A stretch of DNA of 64,000 bases from Marinobacter santoriniensis NKSG1 (GTDB taxonomy: Bacteria; Pseudomonadota; Gammaproteobacteria; Pseudomonadales; Oleiphilaceae): NCBI RefSeq assembly GCF_000347775.1, contig NZ_APAT01000030.1, forward strand, positions 1-64,000, given 5' to 3'. Below the pieces are notes generated by a model that saw nothing but the letters and a program-made list of their open reading frames with translations, was not told the origin of the DNA and searched no databases. Of this stretch, positions 47,511 to 56,863 are shown piece by piece; position 1 is the first letter of the stretch, and each line of letters opens with the position of its first letter. The position numbers and the translations under genes were made by a program.

Positions 47511-48619
47511 GGTTTGAGATGGATATGAATCAAAAGGCAGTATTCGAAACCATGCGACCCACCCGCCAGGGTGGCCTGTCACTGATTGAGTTGATGATCG
47601 CCCTGGCGTTGAGTGCCACGCTCATTCTGGGCATCTTCACGGTCTATATGGATTCCAGCCGGACCTCACGGGTCGCGACGTCTCTGGCCCGGGTGCAGGA
47701 AGCCGGCCGGATTGGAACCGACATTATGGCTCACGACTTGCGCATGGTGGGGTTCCAGGGGTGTGCCGATCCTGATGACGTTACTATGAATATTATTGCC
47801 AAGAATCCGCCAACTTCGGATTTCTTCGACTCAACGCTGCGAGGCTGGGAAGTAACGAGCGCGAACTGGGCCAATGGTACGGAATTCGACGGAACGCCGA
47901 TTGAGGCCCGCGCAGTAATCGGCAGTGATGTATTGGCTATTCAGCGAGGCGAGTCGGTTGAGGTGACGCTGACCGGCAATATGACGGCCGACAATGCGAA
48001 TATTCAAGTGGCTGGTTCGGATGTTGGTTTGTTCAGCAAAAATGACATCGTTCTGATTTCCGACTGTGAGGCAGCAGATCTTTTCCGCATAACCAGTAAT
48101 CCGAGTTCCAATACCTGGGCACATGCGAATAGCACAAATACGGACAACCGGCTAAGTCAGGCTTACACTGATTCCGCCCGGATAATGCGGTTTTCGGCTA
48201 CTGTCTATTTTGTGGCGGATACCGGGAGGGACGATGCCCAAGGCAATGACATACGGGCGCTCTACCGCGGTACGAACAATCTCTTGAATACCGCCACCCC
48301 GTCTTTCCAGGTTGATGAGATCGTGGAAGGCGTCGAGAGCCTTCAGGTCGAATACGGTGAACTGTTGCCCAGCAACAACATCCGTTACGTGACGGCGGAC
48401 AATGTGGGTGATATGGCAAGTGTTGTTGCTCTGCGGGTCGGACTTCTCATCAGCGATCCGGATAACGTTCGCCGGGATGGAGATACCGCCAGTTATGATC
48501 TGCCGGGAGCAACGGTTGTCCGTACAACCGGAGCTGGAGCCGGTGCTGTGACCCATCCGGAGGATCAACGAATTCGTCGCACGTTCACATCCACGGTCAT
48601 GCTCAGAAATCGGGATTAA
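47507..48619 (+). CDS. pilW: Type IV pilus minor pilin PilW
   Basis: Large minor pilin (370 residues), similar to GspJ-like PilW. The cleavage region RQGG precedes LSLIELMIALALSATLILG, with mature Glu5. The start is GTG in a GTGA overlap with pilV; in-frame ATGs follow at 47519 and 47525. The middle part is rich in Asp/Asn/Thr and fits a pilin beta domain. Confidence 0.9.
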   Translation: MRFEMDMNQKAVFETMRPTRQGGLSLIELMIALALSATLILGIFTVYMDSSRTSRVATSLARVQEAGRIGTDIMAHDLRMVGFQGCADPDDVTMNIIAKNPPTSDFFDSTLRGWEVTSANWANGTEFDGTPIEARAVIGSDVLAIQRGESVEVTLTGNMTADNANIQVAGSDVGLFSKNDIVLISDCEAADLFRITSNPSSNTWAHANSTNTDNRLSQAYTDSARIMRFSATVYFVADTGRDDAQGNDIRALYRGTNNLLNTATPSFQVDEIVEGVESLQVEYGELLPSNNIRYVTADNVGDMASVVALRVGLLISDPDNVRRDGDTASYDLPGATVVRTTGAGAGAVTHPEDQRIRRTFTSTVMLRNRD

Positions 48620-48640
48620 CACAGAAAGGGCTATCGAATT

Positions 48641-49126
48641 ATGAATCGCTCCAGAACATTCAAAATGCCATCCGATCAGCGGGGCGCTGCCTTAATTATC
48701 AGTCTGATCGTTTTGCTGGTGCTGACCCTGATTGGCGTTGCCGGTATGAACACCTCTGTGATGCAGGAACGGATGGCGGTGAACTCCCAGAACTCGAATC
48801 GCGCCTTCCAGGCGGCAGAGAGCACCGTCAGTGCCCTCACCAATCAACTTTACGCTAACGATCTGAGTCTGCTTCGGGAATCCATGCAGAATTCCAGTGG
48901 AGAAAGTAGCAAGGTGACGGTCAGCAATCTCGACTCGGGCAATGGCATTACCGGGAGTTACCAGGCCCGTTTTCTTGGAGAAATCATTATCACCAGCGGC
49001 AGCTCCATGGACGCCAATGAGAGTTCGAGTCAGCTGAAAGGTTACCGTTATGAGCTGATTGGTGAAGCCGCTATGGCCAATACCGGTGCGGAAGCCCGGG
49101 TATTTAAAGGTATTGAGTATTACTGA
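48641..49126 (+). CDS. pilX: Type IV pilus minor pilin PilX
   Basis: Minor pilin (161 residues). The start MNRSRTFKMPSDQRG precedes the hydrophobic helix AALIISLIVLLVLTLIGVAG, then the PilX-typical MQERMAVNSQNSNRAFQAAES. The mature protein lacks Glu5, as in PilX/GspK-type pilins. It lies 21 bp after pilW. Confidence 0.9.
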   Translation: MNRSRTFKMPSDQRGAALIISLIVLLVLTLIGVAGMNTSVMQERMAVNSQNSNRAFQAAESTVSALTNQLYANDLSLLRESMQNSSGESSKVTVSNLDSGNGITGSYQARFLGEIIITSGSSMDANESSSQLKGYRYELIGEAAMANTGAEARVFKGIEYY

Positions 49127-49157
49127 TCCGGGGCGAGGCCTCTGGAGGGAGATAGGC

Positions 49158-49550
49158 ATGATGAGACAGAACAGGTGGTTTACTTCGTCAACATTGGCGC
49201 TGGCAGTGGTGTTTGGCTGTCTTTCGGCGCGGTGGGCCCTTGCAGAAGAGCCGACCGGCACCGTTATCGATTCGCCTTACGAGGCGGTAGAAGCGAGTTC
49301 AATAGAGTTGGTGACAAACGGAGATGGGGATGTGGTTCAAATTCGTGCCAAAGGCTGTCCCCAGTGCCCGTCCAGCTCTATCCTGCCCTCACGGGAGCTG
49401 ATCGTGGAGTCTGGCGGCAAACGGATTGAAGGCAGCGACCGGGCCGGTTACAGCGGTCTTCCGGGCGTCATTCATATCTATCATCCGAACAACATGGCCT
49501 ACCGTGTGTCGTTTATCGGATTGGTTCAGGGTGAGGGAGGTGACCAATGA
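49158..49550 (+). CDS. Small secreted CxxC protein in minor pilin operon
   Basis: 130-residue protein with a signal peptide ending ALA (residues 27-29) and a single thioredoxin-like CPQC motif (C67-C70). The rest is short beta-like segments, with VESGGKRIEGSDRAGYSGLPG in the middle. I do not recognise the family. The ATG at 49158 follows GGAGGGA; the stop overlaps pilY1 by four bases, so the two are translationally coupled. In P. aeruginosa the small gene of this operon (pilY2) sits after pilY1, not before it, and I see no basis to call this PilY2. A PilY1-folding or tip-complex role is only suggested by position. Confidence 0.65.
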   Translation: MMRQNRWFTSSTLALAVVFGCLSARWALAEEPTGTVIDSPYEAVEASSIELVTNGDGDVVQIRAKGCPQCPSSSILPSRELIVESGGKRIEGSDRAGYSGLPGVIHIYHPNNMAYRVSFIGLVQGEGGDQ

Positions 49551-52489
49551 AAACGTCTCTTGATTTCCGGCTGGTTCTGGCGGTGATTGCTGTCAGTTTC
49601 TCGGCCACGTTCAGTAACCCAGCGTACGCAGACGATACGGAAATTTTCTTTACTCAGAATGCATCGGCTGAGGTTAAGCCGAACATCATGTTCATCATTG
49701 ACAACTCGGGCAGTATGAGGACTGAGGTTGGAAATACCGGAAAGACACGCATGCAGGTCGTTCAGGAGGTTACCAACGACCTGATTGATAACATGCAGGG
49801 TGTGAATGTTGGACTCATGGAGTTCAATGTCGATGTTTTCTGTAACAGCCGTTACTGCTATTACGGGACTGAGCGTGGCGGCCACGTCATGTCACCGCCA
49901 ATCCCGGTCGAGAATAATAGGTCCGATCTCAAAGATCTGGTGAATTCTCTATCGCCTATTGGGAATACACCTCTGGCCGAGACTCTGACTGAGGCCGCTC
50001 GCTATTTTCGCGGCGAGTCCGTGGCTTATGACGACGATCCAATCAGTTCGGTTCTCGATACGACAAGCACTAATACCTACAAATCACCGGTTAAATACCA
50101 GTGCCAGAAAAACCACGTAATCTTCCTGAGCGATGGCGCCCCGACCGCAGATGACACGGATTCGTACATCAGCAACTACATCGGGAAGAAGTGCGGCTCG
50201 GAAAACAGCTCGGACAGTAACGGCAACTGTCTGGACGAGGTCGCTGAGTTTCTGGCGACCAAGGACATGAATTCCTCCATGACCGGGGACCAGCTGGTGT
50301 ATACCAACACGGTTGGCTTCGCGAGTCAGCAGCAGCTGTTGTCGGACACGGCCAGTGCAGGTAAGGGCAAATATTATCTGGCCAACGATGCCTCCACTCT
50401 GACCCAGGCGTTTTCGGATTTTTACCAGGAGGTGCGCGCCCAATCTACCACCTATGTGGCGCCAGGGATTGCGGTGAACACCTTCGACCGTCTTAACCAT
50501 CTCGATGAGCTTTACTACGCTTTGTTCCAACCTGCGAAAGGGGCTGTCTGGAACGGCAACTTGAAGCGATACAAACTGGCTATCCAGACGGATGCAACGA
50601 CCGGCGATCGTGAGGCCGTCATCGTTGACGCGAATGGAAACGCTGCCATCGACAACACCACGGGGTTCTTCAAGGACTCCGCACAAAGCTGGTGGAGTTC
50701 GAAACCGGATGGAAAGAACGTGGATAAGGGCGGCGCTGCATCCCAGTTACCCGACGTGACATCCAATCGGAACGTCTATTCCAATCTGGCATCGAATACC
50801 GATGATTTGTCCAAAACCGGAAATCAGGTTGTCACCAACAACAACAATCTGACCGGAGCCCTGTTTGGTGACAGCAATATGTCATCCGGGGATCTCGACA
50901 AAGTCATCCAGTGGACCCGCGGTGTTGATGTCAACGACGAGGATGGGGATGGTGATACTACCGAGTCCCGCAAGTTCCTGGCAGATCCGCTTCACTCGGT
51001 CCCACACCTGATGATTTATGACCCGACACCGTCGTCTCAGGATGTGACCATCTACTATGGCGATAATCAGGGCTATATCCACGCCGTCAGCGGTAAAACC
51101 GGCAAGACCTATTTTTCCTTCATTCCGAAGGAGCTGTTGAAAAACCAGCCCGACATGATGAACAGCACCGAGACCTCTTCCAAGGTCTATGGCATGGACG
51201 GCACGGTGGTCAGTTGGGTCCACGATGATAATTACGACAGCAAGATAGTCGCGAGCGACAAAGATTTTGCTTACATCTACTCCGGTATGCGCCGGGGTGG
51301 AAAGAGTTACTACGCTCTCGACGTAACCGATCGTTCGGCGCCCAAACTGCTGTGGTCGATTACAGGCGGTGTATCGGGAACGGATTTCGCCGAGATGGGC
51401 CAGACATGGTCCAAGCCGGTGAAAACAAAAGTGGATATTGGCGGCAAGCTCTACGAAGTCCTGATCTTTGGAGGGGGTTACGATCCCGATCAGGATAATG
51501 CCACGGTACGCACCGTTGACGATCAGGGCCGGGCTGTCTATATCGTGGACGCTGAAACAGGTGATCTCCTATGGTGGGCTGGTCCAAGCGGCAGCGGCGC
51601 CGACCTTGAACTGGCGGACATGAAGTACAGTATTCCGGCGTCGCCGAAAGTTCTGGATATTAACGGGGACGGTCTCGCCGACCAGATCTACGTGGGAGAT
51701 ATGGGTGGCCAGATCTTCCGGTTTGATCTTACCAACACCAACAAGCTGACAGACTTTGCAACAGGCGGACGGATTGCCAATCTGGCGTCCGACAACAGTG
51801 CCGCCGATGCCCGGCGTTTCTACCATTCACCCGATCTGTTCGGGATCAAGATTGGAGGGGCTCGCTATCTGGGCCTCGTCATTGGTTCCGGCTATCAGGC
51901 GCATCCGTTAAACACGGACATTGAAGATCGTATGTATATGATGAAGATCCCGGATGTCAGCTCGGCGCCACTGGATCTCAGTGATCCGAAGAATCCGGTT
52001 GTGAAGTATGACACCATCACTGAGTCGAACCTTTACGATGCGACGGCCAACCTGATTCAACAGGGAAATGCGAGTGAGAGAACAGCGGCTGCCCATGCTC
52101 TCGGTGCGGCGGACGGCTGGTACATTAAGCTTACGAACTCGGGTGAGAAAGTCCTGTCCACCAGTACCACGGTGAACAACGAGGTTTTCATAACCAGCTA
52201 TGAGCCGAAACCCAGTACCAACCCCTGTGTCCCCTCGACAGGCACCTCCAGGTTGTACCATCTTTCGGTTCTGGATGGCCGTGCGGTTCGGAATTACTAC
52301 ACCGCGGACAACAAACCAGCGGATGAGCTTACGAAGGAAGACCGGCCGGTGGAGCTCAACACCGCCGGACTGCCTGCCAATCCGCAACGGATGCGTGTGG
52401 ACGATACCGACGTGGTCTGTGTCGGCACCGAGTGCCAGACCATCGATACGGTAAAAGGCGTGGTCGAAACCTACTGGTATGAGGATTAA
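49547..52489 (+). CDS. pilY1: Type IV pilus tip protein PilY1
   Basis: Secreted pilus-tip adhesin/mechanosensor (980 residues). After a signal peptide (about 1-27, ending AYA) comes a von Willebrand A domain with the MIDAS motif DNSGS near 52. The C-terminal half is a beta-propeller with two calcium-type loops: DVNDEDGDGD near 462 and DINGDGLADQ near 703, like the two sites known in P. aeruginosa PilY1. It is somewhat shorter than the P. aeruginosa protein (about 1160). It overlaps the preceding small gene by four bases and precedes pilE. Confidence 0.92.
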   Translation: MKTSLDFRLVLAVIAVSFSATFSNPAYADDTEIFFTQNASAEVKPNIMFIIDNSGSMRTEVGNTGKTRMQVVQEVTNDLIDNMQGVNVGLMEFNVDVFCNSRYCYYGTERGGHVMSPPIPVENNRSDLKDLVNSLSPIGNTPLAETLTEAARYFRGESVAYDDDPISSVLDTTSTNTYKSPVKYQCQKNHVIFLSDGAPTADDTDSYISNYIGKKCGSENSSDSNGNCLDEVAEFLATKDMNSSMTGDQLVYTNTVGFASQQQLLSDTASAGKGKYYLANDASTLTQAFSDFYQEVRAQSTTYVAPGIAVNTFDRLNHLDELYYALFQPAKGAVWNGNLKRYKLAIQTDATTGDREAVIVDANGNAAIDNTTGFFKDSAQSWWSSKPDGKNVDKGGAASQLPDVTSNRNVYSNLASNTDDLSKTGNQVVTNNNNLTGALFGDSNMSSGDLDKVIQWTRGVDVNDEDGDGDTTESRKFLADPLHSVPHLMIYDPTPSSQDVTIYYGDNQGYIHAVSGKTGKTYFSFIPKELLKNQPDMMNSTETSSKVYGMDGTVVSWVHDDNYDSKIVASDKDFAYIYSGMRRGGKSYYALDVTDRSAPKLLWSITGGVSGTDFAEMGQTWSKPVKTKVDIGGKLYEVLIFGGGYDPDQDNATVRTVDDQGRAVYIVDAETGDLLWWAGPSGSGADLELADMKYSIPASPKVLDINGDGLADQIYVGDMGGQIFRFDLTNTNKLTDFATGGRIANLASDNSAADARRFYHSPDLFGIKIGGARYLGLVIGSGYQAHPLNTDIEDRMYMMKIPDVSSAPLDLSDPKNPVVKYDTITESNLYDATANLIQQGNASERTAAAHALGAADGWYIKLTNSGEKVLSTSTTVNNEVFITSYEPKPSTNPCVPSTGTSRLYHLSVLDGRAVRNYYTADNKPADELTKEDRPVELNTAGLPANPQRMRVDDTDVVCVGTECQTIDTVKGVVETYWYED

Positions 52490-52492
52490 ACC

Positions 52493-52948
52493 TTGCGTTT
52501 GATGGAGCACAAGCAACGCGGTTTCACGCTGATTGAATTGTTGATCGTCGTGGCGATTATCGGCGTGATAACCGCGTTCGCCTACCCGAGTTATCAGGAC
52601 TATGTGGAACGCACCCGGCGGGCGGACGCCCAGGGTGCGTTGATGGAGTTTTCCGCAGCCATGGAACGGTACTATGCGTCCAATAACTCTTATGAAGGCG
52701 CCGCCAGCGGTGGCGTCGATACGGGAGCGCCTGCCATGTTTGCGGACGAAGCGCCACTGGAGGGGAACAACAAGTTCTACGACCTGACCATTTCGGCGGC
52801 TGACGCCAATTCCTACACCTTGAGAGCTACGCCCAAGGGCGGTCAGGCCGGAGATGGGATCCTGGAGCTGGATTCCACCGGCGCCCGTCGTTGGGATCAG
52901 GACAATAGCGGTGGGTTTGGAACCGGAGAGAACGACTGGGAAGAGTGA
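52493..52948 (+). CDS. pilE: Type IV pilus minor pilin PilE
   Basis: Type IV pilin-like protein (151 residues). The leader ends KQRG before FTLIELLIVVAIIGVITAFAYPSYQDYV, with mature Glu5. It fits PilE of the minor pilin operon, not the major PilA. The start is uncertain: TTG at 52493 has a GAGGA about eight bases upstream, whereas ATG at 52502 gives a more typical seven-residue leader. It ends the operon at a strong terminator. Confidence 0.88.
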   Translation: MRLMEHKQRGFTLIELLIVVAIIGVITAFAYPSYQDYVERTRRADAQGALMEFSAAMERYYASNNSYEGAASGGVDTGAPAMFADEAPLEGNNKFYDLTISAADANSYTLRATPKGGQAGDGILELDSTGARRWDQDNSGGFGTGENDWEE

Positions 52949-52966
52949 CTCCGGGTCAATGATGAC

Positions 52967-53001
52967 AAAGGCCGGCCCAGATCTCGGGGCCGGCCTTTTT
53001 T
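52967..53001 (+). terminator. Terminator after pilE
   Basis: A perfect 12-bp stem (AAAGGCCGGCCC at 52967-52978 with GGGCCGGCCTTT at 52987-52998) is followed by six T. It separates the minor pilin operon from the convergent fimT. Confidence 0.92.
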
Positions 53002-53002
53002 G

Positions 53003-53572
53003 TCAGCAGGAAATCTTGCCGCCCCAGGAAAGCCGGATAATGCCATCGGCGTCCTGATCGTACTGGACCCGGAATCGCCCGGCCAGGTTGACGGGCATGT
53101 AGGTCATGGTGCCGGTGGCAGGATCCTGGGGGCAGAGCACCAGGCTACCCATGGCGCCGTGGGTCATGCCTTTTTCGTTGAACTGGAAATAGCCACGGCC
53201 CGCCGTTCTGGATCGCAGGGAAAAGGTGCCGAAATCCGGCGCCAGGCTCCGCAGGATTTCGTCGTGATCCGGCTTCTTGTCGTTGTTCCGATCGGTGAAG
53301 ACCGATACCGGACGAGTCCAATCGTCGACGCAGCGGTTCTGGTCAGAGAGAGGGCAGAGCGTCACCAGGCTGTGGGTACTGGCGGCCGTCCAGCGGGCGT
53401 AGGCAAAGATCGCGTGGTAATCGTCCAGCAGTGCCCGCTGCCTCGATTGGCTGATCCAGCGGTTCCAGCCCTGGGTTACGAAGGTTGAAAGGATTGCCAG
53501 GATGGCAATGGTGATGATCAGTTCAAGCAGGGTAAAGCCCGCGCCCGGGCTCCGAGTGCGTGTCATAGACAT
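53003..53572 (-). CDS. fimT: GspH/FimT-family pseudopilin, FimT-like
   Basis: 189-residue pseudopilin with prepilin site GAG before FTLLELIITIAILAILSTF (mature Glu5) and a GspH beta domain. Near the C-terminus is GRFR at residues 165-168, matching the GRxR motif linked to DNA binding by FimT in natural transformation. It lies downstream of pilR on the same strand, as fimT does in P. aeruginosa, although the fimU operon here is convergent instead of downstream. A DNA-uptake role is inferred from the motif and context. Confidence 0.82.
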   Translation of the reverse strand: MSMTRTRSPGAGFTLLELIITIAILAILSTFVTQGWNRWISQSRQRALLDDYHAIFAYARWTAASTHSLVTLCPLSDQNRCVDDWTRPVSVFTDRNNDKKPDHDEILRSLAPDFGTFSLRSRTAGRGYFQFNEKGMTHGAMGSLVLCPQDPATGTMTYMPVNLAGRFRVQYDQDADGIIRLSWGGKISC

Positions 53573-53695
53573 TCCTTGTCAGTGTCGTTTCAATTTTTTT
53601 GCGCGGAGTGGCTTCCTGCCACAGACCGCGGTTCAGTCTAATGCATTGCGCGACCTGGCGCCGGAATCGGTTTCTCAATCCCGGTGTCGGGATGG

Positions 53696-55075
53696 TTACT
53701 CCATCCCAAGCTTTTTCAAGCGATACCTTAGTGCCCGGAAGCTGATACCCAGACGCTTGGCCGCGGCTGTCTTGTTCCAGCGTGTGGCCTCCAGTGCCTT
53801 TTCGATGGCTTGCCGTTCGATGGATTCGAGGTACCCTTCCAGATCAATCTCGCCCTCCGGGACCGGCGCGCTGTTGGGCTCACCACTATCGGCCTGTGTG
53901 ACACCCGTTGGCGCAGGCGCGACGCCGTTACCAAGATGCAGGTCTTCCGCATCGATGCGGTCATCGTCACACAGGGTGAATGCCCGTTCGAGGATGTTCT
54001 CCAGTTCCCGGACGTTCCCCGGGAAGTCGTAGTGCTTGAGTCGTTCAATGGCCCCGGCCGTCAGGGTCGCCGGATCGCACTCGTACTCCCGGGCGATACG
54101 CCCCAGGATGTGCTCCGCCAACAGGGGGATATCGTCCGGGCGCGCCCGCAGTGGCGGAACAGCCAGTTCGATGACGTTGATCCGGTAAAAGAGGTCCTGA
54201 CGGAAGTTGCCCTCCTGAACCAACTCCGGCAGATTCTTGTGGGTGGCGCTCAGGACTCGGATGTCCACCGGCACTTCCTTGGTGTCACCCACAGGTCGTA
54301 CGGCTTTCTCCTGAATAGCGCGGAGCAGCTTGACCTGCATCGCGAGCGGCAGGTCGGCCACTTCGTCCAGAAACAGGGTGCCTCCGTCAGCGGATCGGAA
54401 CAGCCCGGCCTTGTTCTCCACCGCGCCGGTAAAGCTGCCCTTCTTGTGGCCGAAAAACTCGCTCTCCATCAACTCCGAGGGGATGGCGCCACAGTTTACA
54501 GCGATGAAAGGCCCGTCCCGTCGAGGGCCCTGCAAATGGATCATGCGGGCAACCAGTTCCTTACCGCTCCCTGACTCGCCGCTGATGAATACGGGGGCCT
54601 GGCTACGCGCCAGTTTCCGTGTCTGGTTGCGCAGTTTTCGGATCTCGGGAGAGTTGCCCAGCAGCAGGCCGGGTTCGTCCCGGGTGTCGTCATCGTCTTT
54701 TCGGGGCTCGGACAGTCTGAGTGCGCTGTTTACCAGTTCCCGCAAACGAGGGAGCTCGACCGGCTTGGAGACGAAGTCGAACGCGCCCGCCTTCAGGGAT
54801 TCGATGGCCGTGTCCATGTTGCCGTACGCGGTAATCACGGCGACCGGCGTTGCGGGCAGGTGTTGCTGTATCCAGCCCACCAGGTCGATGCCGTTGCCAT
54901 CCGGGAGATTCATGTCGGTCAGGCAGAGATGAGGCTGGTGTTTTTCGAGCAGGACCCGGGCAGAGGCGAGATCCGGGGCTGTCAGTGTCTCGATACCCAT
55001 GCGAGTCAGGGTGATTTCCAGAAGATCCCGGATATCCGGTTCGTCATCAACAATCAGTGCGGTGTGGGTTGTCAT
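53696..55075 (-). CDS. pilR: Sigma-54 response regulator PilR
   Basis: NtrC-family regulator (459 residues) that with sigma-54 activates pilin transcription. The receiver domain has the phospho-acceptor D54 (LCLTDMNLPDG). The AAA+ domain has Walker A GESGSGKE near 170 and the sigma-54 contact loop GSFTGA. A C-terminal Fis-type helix-turn-helix ends RLGISFRALRYRLKKLG. It is downstream of pilS with a 58-bp gap. The pilin promoter it would act on is outside this window. Confidence 0.95.
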   Translation of the reverse strand: MTTHTALIVDDEPDIRDLLEITLTRMGIETLTAPDLASARVLLEKHQPHLCLTDMNLPDGNGIDLVGWIQQHLPATPVAVITAYGNMDTAIESLKAGAFDFVSKPVELPRLRELVNSALRLSEPRKDDDDTRDEPGLLLGNSPEIRKLRNQTRKLARSQAPVFISGESGSGKELVARMIHLQGPRRDGPFIAVNCGAIPSELMESEFFGHKKGSFTGAVENKAGLFRSADGGTLFLDEVADLPLAMQVKLLRAIQEKAVRPVGDTKEVPVDIRVLSATHKNLPELVQEGNFRQDLFYRINVIELAVPPLRARPDDIPLLAEHILGRIAREYECDPATLTAGAIERLKHYDFPGNVRELENILERAFTLCDDDRIDAEDLHLGNGVAPAPTGVTQADSGEPNSAPVPEGEIDLEGYLESIERQAIEKALEATRWNKTAAAKRLGISFRALRYRLKKLGME

Positions 55076-55133
55076 TGTTTCTAATCGGTTCCATGTCGTG
55101 TTTCAGACGCCCGCCCGTGTTCGGGCCCGAAAT

Positions 55134-56771
55134 TCAGATCATCCGCCCGGGATGTGCAAACGTGATTCGGAAACAGCAGCCTTGTTGTCCATCCTCGACC
55201 AGGGACAGGTGGGCCTGATTAGCCTCGCACAGTTCCCGGGCCAGATAAAGGCCAAGTCCGGTCCCGCTTTTGTCGGTGGTAAAAAACGGCTCAAATACCG
55301 AACTCCGGTCTTCGGGGGCAATGCCCGGCCCGAAGTCCCGGACATCCAGATAGGCCCTGTGGCGGTCCTCGGTGGCCCCGGCGTGCAGAGACAGCTTTCG
55401 CGAGCCCGTCTGCTGTTCACTGTACCTCAGTCCGTTGTCGCAGAGATTGACCAGCACCTGCTCGACCTGGCTCTTGTCAAAGCGTGCGGCGGGCAGGTCC
55501 GGGTCGATCTCCAGTTCGATGGATGAGGGGCCGGACTCCTCATCTTGAGTCTGCAGGTAATCCCGGCGGAATTCCTGGAGCCAGATCGGCAAATCCACCA
55601 GTTCGGCGTCGGCGGTCTTGCGCCTTGAGAGGTCGAGGACATTCTCGATGATGCCGTTCACCCGTTTTGAATGGCGCCGGATGATGTCCAGCATCTGCCT
55701 GTCTCCGTCATCCAGTTGTGGGGACTCCTCCATCAATTGTGCTGCGTGGCTGATGGCGCCGAGCGGATTGCGGATCTCGTGGGCAATCCCGGCGGTGAGG
55801 CGCCCCAGCGAGGCCAGCTTCATCTGCTGTGCCTGCTGGGTTACCTTGCTCATGTCCTCGATGAACACAAGAATGTGATCGCCCCGTTCCTGATCCAGTT
55901 GCGTGAAGTTGGCCTGCAGCAGCGGAGAGGTGGGCGCAGACTGGAACGGCTCTACACGCATCCTTGGATCTTTCAGCCAGGCCTCAAGACCCAGTTTGAG
56001 TGGTTGGGGCAGGGTGCGTGACCGCGGCAGATCCGTGTCTGTGCTTATGGTGCCGAACAGCAGTTCTTCCGCGGCGGCGTTGGCCAGGCGAATCTGCCCG
56101 TAACGATCCAGTACCAGGATGCCGGTTCTCATCCGCTGAATGATCTGGCGATTGATCTGTTCGAGCTCTGCAATGCTTCGAGCGCGGGAGTTTGCGAGCG
56201 CTTCGCTTCGAATCATGCGCCGGGAAATGTTCTGTAGCACGAAGGCGGCGGCGAAGTAGAGGATGCCCAGAGAGCCAGCCCGGACGATGTCATCCGCATG
56301 GCCGTTCATCGAGAGGACCGCCCACCCGGAGATCCCGAGGGAGCAGATGGCGGCCAGTGCGGCGTAAAAGATGCCGAGGCGGCTTGGCGTCAGGATGTTT
56401 CCCGCCGCCACGGAAACGATCACCAGGTTGGCCAGGCCGTTGGTGATCCCGGTGCTGGTGAGCAGGAGGCCATGAATGATCAGGATGTCGAGCAGGATGG
56501 ACAGGGTGATGTGTCGCTGGCTGACCTGAAAGCCGGCCATGAGGATCAGCGCAAAGAATCCGTTCAGGGCCAGGTAGGAAACGACACCGGCCTGATAGTA
56601 GTCCTGCCAGCGGAACCGGGCGTCAAACGTGCCCGGGTCGACGAACAGCAGCCCGGCCAACATCAGGCTGATCACCAGCCGGTAGTGATTGTAAATGCGG
56701 AACAGCTTGGCCTGCTGCAAGAGCGCGGGAGAAGGAAATGCGCCGGTTTTGACGGGATTGTGGACTGTCAT
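55134..56771 (-). CDS. pilS: Sensor histidine kinase PilS
   Basis: Membrane sensor kinase (545 residues) partnered with PilR. About six hydrophobic helices occupy residues 30-190. A PAS-like region follows (ILVLDRYGQIRLANAAAEELLFG near 215). The HisKA box has the phospho-His in GIAHEIRNPLG near 335, and the HATPase domain has NLCDNGLRYS and GTGLGLYLA. In P. aeruginosa PilS senses pilin subunits in the membrane. It is divergent from nadE. Confidence 0.94.
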   Translation of the reverse strand: MTVHNPVKTGAFPSPALLQQAKLFRIYNHYRLVISLMLAGLLFVDPGTFDARFRWQDYYQAGVVSYLALNGFFALILMAGFQVSQRHITLSILLDILIIHGLLLTSTGITNGLANLVIVSVAAGNILTPSRLGIFYAALAAICSLGISGWAVLSMNGHADDIVRAGSLGILYFAAAFVLQNISRRMIRSEALANSRARSIAELEQINRQIIQRMRTGILVLDRYGQIRLANAAAEELLFGTISTDTDLPRSRTLPQPLKLGLEAWLKDPRMRVEPFQSAPTSPLLQANFTQLDQERGDHILVFIEDMSKVTQQAQQMKLASLGRLTAGIAHEIRNPLGAISHAAQLMEESPQLDDGDRQMLDIIRRHSKRVNGIIENVLDLSRRKTADAELVDLPIWLQEFRRDYLQTQDEESGPSSIELEIDPDLPAARFDKSQVEQVLVNLCDNGLRYSEQQTGSRKLSLHAGATEDRHRAYLDVRDFGPGIAPEDRSSVFEPFFTTDKSGTGLGLYLARELCEANQAHLSLVEDGQQGCCFRITFAHPGRMI

Positions 56772-56821
56772 GATTGCCTTTCATCGTTCTTTGACCAGAG
56801 GAAATCCCCCTGTCCCGTGGT

Positions 56822-56827
56822 TATAAT
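56822..56827 (+). promoter_or_regulatory. Candidate -10 element for nadE
   Basis: A perfect TATAAT lies 36 bases before the chosen nadE ATG (56864). No good -35 is seen at standard spacing. Transcription starting near 56834 would leave the upstream ATG at 56837 almost leaderless, supporting the downstream start. Confidence 0.4.
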
Positions 56828-56863
56828 AGCCTTTTCATGGCAATGAGTTACAGGAGCCGATCT

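Noticed and set aside
46342..52948. Possible type II secretion pseudopilin operon instead of type IV pilus
   Set aside because: GspH/I/J-like proteins alone could suggest this, but pilX, pilY1 and pilE order and the location after ispH are specific for the type IV minor pilin operon.
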